A stretch of DNA of 10,574 nucleotides. Origin: Candidatus Kaiserbacteria bacterium RIFCSPHIGHO2_12_FULL_56_13 (lineage in GTDB: Bacteria > Patescibacteriota > Minisyncoccia > Phycocordibacterales > Phycocordibacteraceae). The stretch lies in assembly GCA_001781625.1 (NCBI GenBank), contig MFLS01000001.1, positions 380-10,953 on the forward strand. Reading direction: 5' to 3'. Of the stretch, positions 5,604 through 10,574 are shown piece by piece. The position numbers were made by a program, and so were the translations under genes. The number at the start of each line of letters is the position of its first letter. Position 1 is the stretch's first letter. The notes under the pieces are model-generated. The model saw nothing but the letters and a program-made list of their open reading frames with translations, was not told the DNA's origin and did no database searches.

Positions 5604-5951
5604 ATGGCACGAGTCAAAGGCGGCGTCATGGCGCAAAAGCGACGCAAGAATACCCTCGCACGCGCAAAGGGTTATCGTCATGCACGCTCGAAGAAGGAGC
5701 GCTATGCGCATGAGGCCCTCTTGCACGCTGGCAAATACGCCTTTGCCCACCGGCGCGCTAAGAAAAATGATTTTCGTCAGCTGTGGATCGTGCGTCTCAA
5801 TGCCGCCGTGCGCGAGAATGGCCACCAATCATACTCAACCTTCATTTCAAAACTTAAAAAGAACGGCATCGTCCTCGACCGCAAAGTCCTTGCCACGCTA
5901 GCGGCCGCCCACCCCAAGGCCTTCTCCCGCATTGCAAAACAGGTCACTTAG
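5604..5951 (+). CDS. rplT: 50S ribosomal protein bL20
   Basis: A 115-residue basic protein beginning MARVKGGVMAQKRRKNTLARAKGYRHARSK, the typical bL20 N-terminal extension that threads into 23S rRNA early in assembly. The globular C-terminal part contains RQLWIVRLNAAVRENGHQSYSTFI (about 58-81), the family signature region, and ends with the LDRKVLATLAAAHPKAF segment. Length is close to the 118 residues of E. coli L20. It is the last gene of the infC operon, 29 nt after rpmI. In E. coli and Bacillus, L20 represses this operon by binding its mRNA; no leader long enough for such a site is evident here. Its TAG (5949-5951) overlaps the TAA of the opposite-strand membrane protein gene, so the two transcripts must be complementary at their 3' ends. 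Confidence 0.96.
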   Translation: MARVKGGVMAQKRRKNTLARAKGYRHARSKKERYAHEALLHAGKYAFAHRRAKKNDFRQLWIVRLNAAVRENGHQSYSTFISKLKKNGIVLDRKVLATLAAAHPKAFSRIAKQVT

Positions 5952-6307
5952 AGGCGCCACCGCGAGGCGCGGGCAATCACATAGGCGGTGAGGGCGCCGA
6001 GGGCATCCATGAAGATGTCGACCGAAGTATCAAAAAAGTAGTTTTGGTTCTCGCGAGGGACGCCGACGACCGCTTCAAAGACCTCCCATCCGAGTGCGAT
6101 CACCGCAACGACCGCGACAAGGAGGAGCGGGCGCATGCGGTCAAAGAGCGCGATGACAACGAGCGCGATACAAAGCCCGCCGAGAAAATGGATCGGCGTA
6201 TCGACCCACGCGTAGCGCCAATAAAGAGTGTGGCTGATCGCGTACTGATTGAGAAGAGCCATCACGATCGCGGTGATAAACGCTGCAGAGAGCCATCGAA
6301 GACGCAT
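5948..6307 (-). CDS. Small membrane protein, DUF2238/VanZ-like
   Basis: A 119-residue membrane protein with hydrophobic segments at about 5-23, 41-55, 60-78 and 98-113. Conserved polar positions stand out: WVDTPIHFLGG (34-44) with D36 and H40, WEVFEA (74-79) with E75 and E78, and FFDTSVDIFMDALGAL (91-106) with D93, D97 and D101. This D-xxx-H ... E-xx-E ... D-xxx-D-xxx-D pattern resembles DUF2238 (YjdF-type) and VanZ-like membrane proteins, whose biochemical function is not established. The frame is open to 6439, but the extra 44 codons cross a perfect palindrome and look like non-coding sequence. The ATG at 6307 is chosen because it opens the first helix and lies 6 nt after a TATGAT box. The 3' end overlaps rplT by 4 nt. 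Confidence 0.85.
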   Translation of the reverse strand: MRLRWLSAAFITAIVMALLNQYAISHTLYWRYAWVDTPIHFLGGLCIALVVIALFDRMRPLLLVAVVAVIALGWEVFEAVVGVPRENQNYFFDTSVDIFMDALGALTAYVIARASRWRL

Positions 6308-6313
6308 CAAGGC

Positions 6314-6319
6314 ATCATA
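6314..6319 (-). promoter_or_regulatory. Candidate -10 box for the DUF2238-like gene
   Basis: On the minus strand TATGAT (5 of 6 to TATAAT) is followed by exactly 6 nt (GCCTTG) and the ATG at 6307. A standard start site would place the mRNA 5' end at the start codon itself, giving a leaderless transcript. The box directly abuts the palindrome at 6320-6353, and no -35 is recognisable. Confidence 0.5.
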
Positions 6320-6353
6320 ACGCACCAACCCGCCGTGAGGCGGGTTGGTGCGT
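6320..6353. repeat. Perfect 15-bp GC-rich inverted repeat with 4-nt loop
   Basis: Arms ACGCACCAACCCGCC (6320-6334) and its exact reverse complement (6339-6353) enclose the loop GTGA. It stands in the 224-nt gap between ndk and the DUF2238-like gene. That gap holds no other feature I can support and no gene. The hairpin could end the ndk transcript, but no T run follows it on the minus strand; instead comes the TATGAT box. Its arm shares RCGCAC...CCCGCC with the palindrome at 2128-2165. Confidence 0.85.
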
Positions 6354-6531
6354 GGAGCCACTCCAAAGTATGTGCAACTTTCTTGTGTCAGGTGGGTGCG
6401 GTAACGGTATTTATCGGATTCCAAGAAGGATTCAGCCAAAACACCTCAATACACTGCTCCCTTGTAGACGACAAGTTGCGTTTTTAAAAGAATGGCCCCG
6501 CTTACCAGTATACCCTCCGCGTCAAGAGGCG

Positions 6532-7113
6532 CTACTCGCCGTGGCGTTTATAGCTTTGGAACTTGCCTGCGGGGAACCAGTGCGCTATCTCATGGAGCGC
6601 CTCTTCTGGCGTCTCAGAGGCGTGCATGATGTTCGCGACCGCGCGCTTCTCGGCATTCGCAACCGCAGGCGAGTCGTTGGAGAAATCGCCACGGATCGTG
6701 CCCATGTCGGCGAGGTAGGGCATCGTGGGGCCTGAAATCTTACGCACCATATCGACGGCGTGCGTCCCCTCGACCACCATCTTCACCAAAGGTGCCGAGA
6801 GCATGTAATCGACGAGCCAGTTGCGGATATGCGGGCCGATCTCTGTCTTATTAGTCGTACCAAAATCCTCCATCGGATCAAAGCCATACTTCTCATAGGT
6901 CATGAGCGTCTTTTCACCAAGTCGCGTAATCCACGCTTCGTCTTTCGGATAGTGGCTGTCGATTTCTTCATGCGTTGGCTGAAACATCTCGAGAGCGATG
7001 ACTTTGAGGTCACGCTGTTCAAAGCGCTTGATGATCTCACCGATGAGTCCCTTCTTCACCCCGTCGGGCTTAATGAGAACGAACGAACGCTCTTCTTTAG
7101 GGTTTCTTTTCAT
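6532..7113 (-). CDS. ndk: Nucleoside diphosphate kinase, enlarged form
   Basis: It transfers the gamma phosphate between nucleoside tri- and diphosphates through a phosphohistidine. The 193 residues are about 50 more than the usual 140. The family core is intact: SFVLIKPDGVKKGLIGEI (10-27, with K15), GPTMPY followed by GTIRGDFS (138-145), and NIMHASET (161-168) with the active-site H164, then ALHEIAHWF. The extra length comes mainly from a 33-37 residue segment at about 56-92 (WITRLGEKTLMTYEKYGFD and following) in the nucleotide-binding head region, plus about nine residues before the catalytic histidine (146-158). It lies 20 nt downstream of map and is probably the last gene of the spc-type operon here. 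The T-rich stretch before its ATG lacks a ribosome-binding motif. Confidence 0.95.
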   Translation of the reverse strand: MKRNPKEERSFVLIKPDGVKKGLIGEIIKRFEQRDLKVIALEMFQPTHEEIDSHYPKDEAWITRLGEKTLMTYEKYGFDPMEDFGTTNKTEIGPHIRNWLVDYMLSAPLVKMVVEGTHAVDMVRKISGPTMPYLADMGTIRGDFSNDSPAVANAEKRAVANIMHASETPEEALHEIAHWFPAGKFQSYKRHGE

Positions 7114-7133
7114 AAAAATAAAACGCCCGAAGG

Positions 7134-7898
7134 CTATGCCGTGATAATACGCGCCCCACCCTTTTGAAGCAAGATAGTGTGTTCAAAGTTGGCAGAGCGG
7201 GAGCCGTCCTTCGTTCGATAGGTGTAGCCGTCTCCCGCGAGCGTGACCGCACCCTTACCGACGTTCGCAATGGGCTCTAGCGCGAGCACCATTCCCTCGT
7301 GGAGCTCGGGGCCCTCGCCCGCGCGGCCTGCATTTGGCACGAACGGCTCTTCGTGAACGAAGTCGCCCACACCATGACCGCCGAGCGCTTTCACGACCGA
7401 AAAGCCCGTGCCTGTGAAAGTTTCCTCTATCGCGTGCGAAATGTCGCCCACATGGCCGCCGACGCGTGCCGCCGCGATGCCATTTGTGAGCGCTTCTTTG
7501 GTCACTCGTAAAAGTTTTTGCGCTTTGTTATCGATCTTCCCCACCGGCACGCTCACTGCCGCATCGACGATGATGCCCCGATGGCGAAGCCCCAAATCAA
7601 GCCCGACGATATCGCCCTCTTTGAGCGCCTTGTCGGATTCATTCGGGATACCGTGGACAATCTCGTCATTGATCGACACGCAGAGGGTCGCAGGGTAAGG
7701 ACGCGGGGCGCCCTCGGGCGTGTAGCCCAAAAAAGCGGGCTCGTCACTTCCATCGCGTATGAGCTTTTCAGCAAGAGCATCAAGTTCTTCAGCCGAAACG
7801 CCAGGAGCGACGCGTGCGGCAACTGTCGCGAGAACCGCCGCAAGCCGTCTCCCCGCTTCGATGAGGCGTTCTTCTGTCTCGCGGTTTCGAACGGTCAT
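7134..7898 (-). CDS. map: Type I methionine aminopeptidase
   Basis: It removes the N-terminal methionine from new proteins whose second residue is small. The 254 residues form the pita-bread fold without an N-terminal extension (type Ia-like). All five metal ligands are present: D101 in GLDLGLR, D112 in IIVDAAVSV, H175 in GGHGVGDFVHEEP, E208 in LALEPIA and E239 in FEHTIL. The substrate-site histidines H82 (EIVHGIP) and H182 (FVHEEP) are also present. Its ATG overlaps the adk stop as ATGA, a 4-nt overlap typical of coupled translation. The order secY-adk-map is the standard bacterial one. Downstream, the usual infA-rpmJ-rpsM continuation is replaced by ndk. Confidence 0.97.
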   Translation of the reverse strand: MTVRNRETEERLIEAGRRLAAVLATVAARVAPGVSAEELDALAEKLIRDGSDEPAFLGYTPEGAPRPYPATLCVSINDEIVHGIPNESDKALKEGDIVGLDLGLRHRGIIVDAAVSVPVGKIDNKAQKLLRVTKEALTNGIAAARVGGHVGDISHAIEETFTGTGFSVVKALGGHGVGDFVHEEPFVPNAGRAGEGPELHEGMVLALEPIANVGKGAVTLAGDGYTYRTKDGSRSANFEHTILLQKGGARIITA

Positions 7899-8461
7899 GC
7901 AAAGCCGAGAGCCGTGCGCACATCAATGGCGATCTTCTCGGGAGGCTGTTCCCCATTCACCTCGATCAAACTCCCGACTCTCCGAAAGATGTCGATCGCA
8001 TCTGCCGTATGCGTGTAGTACTCCTTGAGACGCTCTTTGACGACGCTGTCGTCGACACGACTCTCGATCTCTTTGCGTACCGCAAGACGCCGATATACCT
8101 CTTCGTCTGATATGGCGAGGTTGACTACGGTGAAAGGGCGCCCGAGCCAGGTGAGTGATGAAACGACGAGTTCTGCTTCAGGGACCTTGCGATTAAAGCC
8201 ATCAAAAATGACACTCGCGTCGAGCGTAAGCGCGAACAGCGCTTTAAGGTACAGGTACATCGCAAGCCAATGGGGCTGGAGAAAGCCCGCATCGTTCTCG
8301 ATTTTTACCTTGCGTCCGACCGGCGTGTCTTCGGTCGCCATGGCGCGGAACTGCTTGCCCGCAGAGACAATCGGCCATCCGGTCTTCTCTGCGAGCAACT
8401 TCGCTTGGGTGCCCTTGCCGCACCCAGGCTTCCCGACGAAAAAAATGGTGCGTGTGTCCAT
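7895..8461 (-). CDS. adk: Adenylate kinase, short-LID form
   Basis: It interconverts AMP + ATP and 2 ADP. From the ATG at 8461 it has 188 residues. The P-loop GKPGCGKGTQAK is at 10-21, the AMP-binding region follows (SAGKQFRAMA, then IFDGFNR at 85-91, corresponding to the usual LDGFPR), and the C-terminal RVDDSVVKERLKEYYTHT (135-152) matches the RxDDxxxxxxxRL motif. The LID is a short loop around 127-134 with no zinc-binding cysteines. Asn replaces the usual Pro in DGFPR. In-frame ATGs at 8479 and 8545 are possible, but the latter lies within secY and the chosen one starts directly before the first beta strand. It sits between secY and map, as in spc operons generally. The divergence leaves some room for another nucleoside monophosphate kinase specificity. 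Confidence 0.9.
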   Translation of the reverse strand: MDTRTIFFVGKPGCGKGTQAKLLAEKTGWPIVSAGKQFRAMATEDTPVGRKVKIENDAGFLQPHWLAMYLYLKALFALTLDASVIFDGFNRKVPEAELVVSSLTWLGRPFTVVNLAISDEEVYRRLAVRKEIESRVDDSVVKERLKEYYTHTADAIDIFRRVGSLIEVNGEQPPEKIAIDVRTALGFA

Positions 8462-8495
8462 GCCCTTCAACTCTACCATCCTCTGACGAGGGACG

Positions 8496-9767
8496 TTAGT
8501 ACTCCCGAAGCGAAACTTGGGCGTCGATTTTGCGCGCAAGGTCAAGGGCGACTTGCACGGCGATGAGGAGCGCGGTGCCGCCGATAAGGAGCGTCGCGAC
8601 GCCAGTCAACCCCTGCACGATCGATGGCGCCACCGCAAGGAGACCCAAGAAGACCGCCCCCGGCAAGGTAATGCGCGTAACGACATTCTCGATGTAGTGC
8701 TCGGTCTCTCTGCCAGGGCGAACCCCCGGGACGAACGCCCCGCCCTTTTGAAGATTGTCGGCCACGCGCGAGGGCTCGAAGGTAATCGAGGTGTAGAAGT
8801 AGGTAAAGAGGACGACAAGGACAAAATACGCGGCGCCGTACTGCCAGGGGTTTGCGAGAAATGCCGAATACCAGGCGACGAGTACTCCTCCGGTCAGGCC
8901 CAGCGCCGCAAGGCTTGAGAGGACAAACTGCGGCAGGAGGAGAAAGGAGAGCGCGAAGATGATTGGGATCACGCCGGCTTGGAGGAGGCGGATCGGCAGA
9001 TAGGTTGCGGCGCCCTGACTCATTGCCGCACCCCTGACTGCCCGCGCATACGCGATCGGTATCGTACGTTCGGCATCTGAAACGACGACGACCGCGTAGA
9101 TCATCGCGAGGGCAAGCGCGATAAAGCCAAGATAGGCGGGGATCGAAGCGGTCGAGGCGGCGAACAGGCTCTGTGACACGGCAGACGGGAGGCCGGCTAC
9201 GATACCGGCGAAGATGATCAGAGAGACGCCATTGCCGATGCCGAATTCGGTCACGAGTTCGCCGATCCACATGAGGAGCAAAGAGCCTGCCGTCACAATG
9301 ACGATGTTGGCGACGAGGTCGAGCGCCGACAAAGGCAGGAGGACGCCCTCGCTCCGAAGGAGAAAAAGAAAGGCGATCGCCTGCAGAGCCGCGAGGGGTA
9401 CGGTGAGGAGGCGGCTCCAATTGATGAACCGCGCGCGACCGGCTTCTCCCTCTTCAGTGTAGGCCCTTTTCACTCCCGGGAAGATGATCGTCGCGACCTG
9501 CATGACGATCGAGGCGGTAATATAAGGGCCCACCCCGAGCATAACGATCGAAAGCTGGGAGAGCCCGCCGCCTGAAAAGAGATTCAAGAGCCCAAAAAAC
9601 TGATTGTTTGCAAAAAAGGTCTCGAGAGCAAGGTGGTTGACGCCCGGGATCGGGATATTGGCGAGGAGACGAAAAAGGAGAATCGCCGCGATGACGAAGA
9701 AGATGCGGTTGCGGATCGCCGGATCGGAGAGAGCGAGCTTCGCTTTGTGGATGAAAGTGTTAAACAT
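8496..9767 (-). CDS. secY: Preprotein translocase subunit SecY
   Basis: The 423-residue channel protein of the Sec translocon, with ten membrane helices expected and about ten hydrophobic segments visible. Landmarks in order: the N-terminal helix with RNRIFFVIAAILLFRLLANIPIPG, the plug and TM2 region LFSGGGLSQLSIVMLGVGPYI, GIGNGVSLIIFAGIVAG in TM5, DAERTIPIAYARAVRG in the large cytoplasmic loop, and FTYFYTSITF followed by the loop with ADNLQKGGAFVPGVRPGRET before TM9. The ATG at 9767 is preferred over one ten codons upstream because it is followed by the usual short amphipathic start and overlaps the rplO stop by only 8 nt. It ends 34 nt before adk. Confidence 0.97.
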   Translation of the reverse strand: MFNTFIHKAKLALSDPAIRNRIFFVIAAILLFRLLANIPIPGVNHLALETFFANNQFFGLLNLFSGGGLSQLSIVMLGVGPYITASIVMQVATIIFPGVKRAYTEEGEAGRARFINWSRLLTVPLAALQAIAFLFLLRSEGVLLPLSALDLVANIVIVTAGSLLLMWIGELVTEFGIGNGVSLIIFAGIVAGLPSAVSQSLFAASTASIPAYLGFIALALAMIYAVVVVSDAERTIPIAYARAVRGAAMSQGAATYLPIRLLQAGVIPIIFALSFLLLPQFVLSSLAALGLTGGVLVAWYSAFLANPWQYGAAYFVLVVLFTYFYTSITFEPSRVADNLQKGGAFVPGVRPGRETEHYIENVVTRITLPGAVFLGLLAVAPSIVQGLTGVATLLIGGTALLIAVQVALDLARKIDAQVSLREY

Positions 9768-10212
9768 GGATGGTGCCGCCCGCTTTCTCGATCGCACGGC
9801 GCGCCGCGGCGGAGACGGCGCATCGTTCTATAGTAAAGCTTTTTGTGAGTTCGTCAGAGCCGAGGATCTTTACCTTGGGCGCGCGGCCTTTTTGAGCGCG
9901 CACGAGTCCCGCTTCAAACAAGAGTGCTGGCGTGATCGTCGCCCCCGCATCAAATGCCGTTTCGAGGAGCGTGAGATTCACCGGTGCATAGACGAGACGC
10001 TCCCGGCGTACCGTACGGGCGCGGTTCTTGCCCCATCCGCGGCGCTTGGGGAGCTTCTTGATGAGGTCGCGAAGCTCCGGCCTCACCTTGTGCCCAGCGC
10101 GCGCCGTCTGGCCCTTGCCGCCGCGGCCAGAAGTCTTGCCTCTTTTCCCGCCCCGCCCCACAGGGGCGGGGCGGGCTTTTATGTGTCTCGGTTTGAGCGT
10201 ATTGAGCTGCAT
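9760..10212 (-). CDS. rplO: 50S ribosomal protein uL15
   Basis: A 150-residue large-subunit protein. It begins MQLNTLKP, continues with the glycine/basic tail VGRGGKRGKTSGRGGKGQTARAG (18-40) that penetrates 23S rRNA, and ends with a globular C-terminal half (VKILGSDELTKSF, then AARRAIEKAGGTI) typical of uL15. An in-frame ATG five codons upstream lies inside rpsE; the chosen start follows the rpsE stop by one base (TAG-T-ATG). There is no rpmD between rpsE and rplO. Codons 13-22 form a perfect 13-bp all-GC hairpin at the mRNA level. The last codons overlap the secY start. Confidence 0.96.
   Translation of the reverse strand: MQLNTLKPRHIKARPAPVGRGGKRGKTSGRGGKGQTARAGHKVRPELRDLIKKLPKRRGWGKNRARTVRRERLVYAPVNLTLLETAFDAGATITPALLFEAGLVRAQKGRAPKVKILGSDELTKSFTIERCAVSAAARRAIEKAGGTIHV
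10147..10175. repeat. Perfect 13-bp all-GC inverted repeat inside rplO
   Basis: Arms CCCGCCCCGCCCC (10147-10159) and its exact reverse complement (10163-10175) enclose a 3-nt loop. It lies at nucleotides 38-66 of the rplO coding sequence and encodes RPAPVGRGG. One arm encodes the conserved GRGG stretch, the other the poorly conserved RPAP stretch. Confidence 0.85.
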
Positions 10213-10213
10213 A

Positions 10214-10574
10214 CTATTTTTTTGCAAGTTTCGTGAGCGCCGCGATCGTTGCCCGCGCGATCGCGAGCTTGTTCTTCGTGCGCGAGTGCAGCTTCGTGAC
10301 GATATCAGTCACGCCGCCAAAGTCGAGGACCGTACGTACCGCACTCCCGGCGACGAGTCCGCGGCCCTTCGAAGGCATGAGTTCGACCAAGGCGGCGGCA
10401 TACTTCGCGCGGACCTCATGCGGGATAGAGTGACTGTCGGTACGCGGGATCGATATCAAATTGCGTTTCGCATCGCGGGTCGCTTTATCGACGGCGAGAG
10501 CGGTGTCCGCTCCCTTGCCGAGGCCCACTCCTACCCTGCCCTTGCGGTCACCGAGGACGACCACGACGCTGAAG
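10214..10574 (-). CDS. rpsE: 30S ribosomal protein uS5, 5' end outside the window
   Basis: The C-terminal 119 residues of uS5; the N-terminal part lies beyond the right edge. The visible sequence starts FSVVVVLGDRKGRVGVGLGK, the RNA-binding double-stranded domain end, followed by the C-terminal domain with IPHEVRAKYAAALVELMPSKGRGLVAGSAVRTVLDFGGVTDI, the part of S5 that contacts S8 and shapes decoding fidelity. It ends LTKLAKK and a TAG (10216-10214), one base before the rplO ATG. The window's first GTG codon at 10564 is not the gene start, because conserved S5 sequence (FSVV) continues upstream of it. Confidence 0.97.
   Translation of the reverse strand, partial: FSVVVVLGDRKGRVGVGLGKGADTALAVDKATRDAKRNLISIPRTDSHSIPHEVRAKYAAALVELMPSKGRGLVAGSAVRTVLDFGGVTDIVTKLHSRTKNKLAIARATIAALTKLAKK

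Noticed and set aside
6308..6439. 44-codon upstream extension of the DUF2238-like protein
   Set aside because: It reads through a perfect palindrome and has no hydrophobic or family-like content; the -10 box points to the later ATG.
6461..6485. Small hairpin CTTGT-AGACG-ACAAG followed by TTGCG and five T, as a plus-strand terminator
   Set aside because: The stem has only five pairs and the T run is displaced by five bases; the nearest plus-strand gene ends over 500 nt earlier.
6507..6512. TATACT on the minus strand downstream of ndk as a promoter for a small RNA
   Set aside because: No -35 at a usable distance (TTGACG is only 7 nt away) and no terminator or conserved structure after it.
6354..6531. 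Possible tRNA or small gene in the longest intergenic gap
   Set aside because: No T-loop consensus, no acceptor stem pairing and no convincing short ORF could be found on either strand.
7114..7133. GCCTTCGGGC plus T-rich stretch between map and ndk as an intrinsic terminator
   Set aside because: The stem has three pairs only and the genes are 20 nt apart in one operon; at most a weak pause site.
8542..9420. 292-codon frame within secY on the same strand, different frame
   Set aside because: Arg/Pro-rich translation typical of a frame-shifted GC-rich gene; secY is unambiguous and complete.

Overview
The window looks like part of the chromosome of a Candidate Phyla Radiation bacterium (Patescibacteria, probably Parcubacteria-like). 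This is inferred from gene content, not from a marker search. The supporting signs are: uS5 is followed after one base by uL15 with no rpmD (uL30) between them; genes are packed with 1-4 nt gaps or overlaps; translation starts lack Shine-Dalgarno motifs; several proteins are short or divergent (a 188-residue adenylate kinase, a 119-residue membrane protein); and the nucleoside diphosphate kinase is enlarged. Every stretch reads as chromosomal core or light accessory DNA. I see no phage, insertion sequence, CRISPR array, rRNA or tRNA.

Layout. 1-114 (+): the last 37 codons of methionine sulfoxide reductase B, a gene entering from the left. 146-2112 (-): a receiver-only response regulator followed two bases later by a polytopic membrane histidine kinase. 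2174-2596 (-): a small four-helix membrane protein of DUF4383 type. 2709-4226 (-): a cyclopropane-fatty-acid synthase and, three bases downstream, a small HExxH zincin-like metallopeptidase. 4251-4823 (+): a 3-methyladenine DNA glycosylase, divergent from cfa across only 24 bp. 4852-5951 (+): the classic infC-rpmI-rplT translation operon. 5948-6307 (-): a small VanZ/DUF2238-like membrane protein whose stop codon overlaps that of rplT. 6532-10574 (-): the distal part of the spc operon, rpsE-rplO-secY-adk-map, continuing into ndk.

The right half is housekeeping: ribosome assembly, Sec export, nucleotide balance and N-terminal methionine removal. The left half is an envelope and stress group: signalling, membrane lipid modification, protein repair and alkylation repair. 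The most unusual material is not in the proteins. The window carries a set of strong GC-rich palindromes. Two of them (2128-2165 and 6320-6353) end exactly at a -10-like hexamer that sits 6-9 nt before a start codon. A third lies inside the rplO coding sequence. A fourth, weaker one is flanked by a direct repeat with 50-nt spacing. The cfa/glycosylase gap holds two overlapping, mirror-placed -10 boxes, each exactly 7 nt before its start codon, which suggests a symmetric divergent promoter making leaderless mRNAs.
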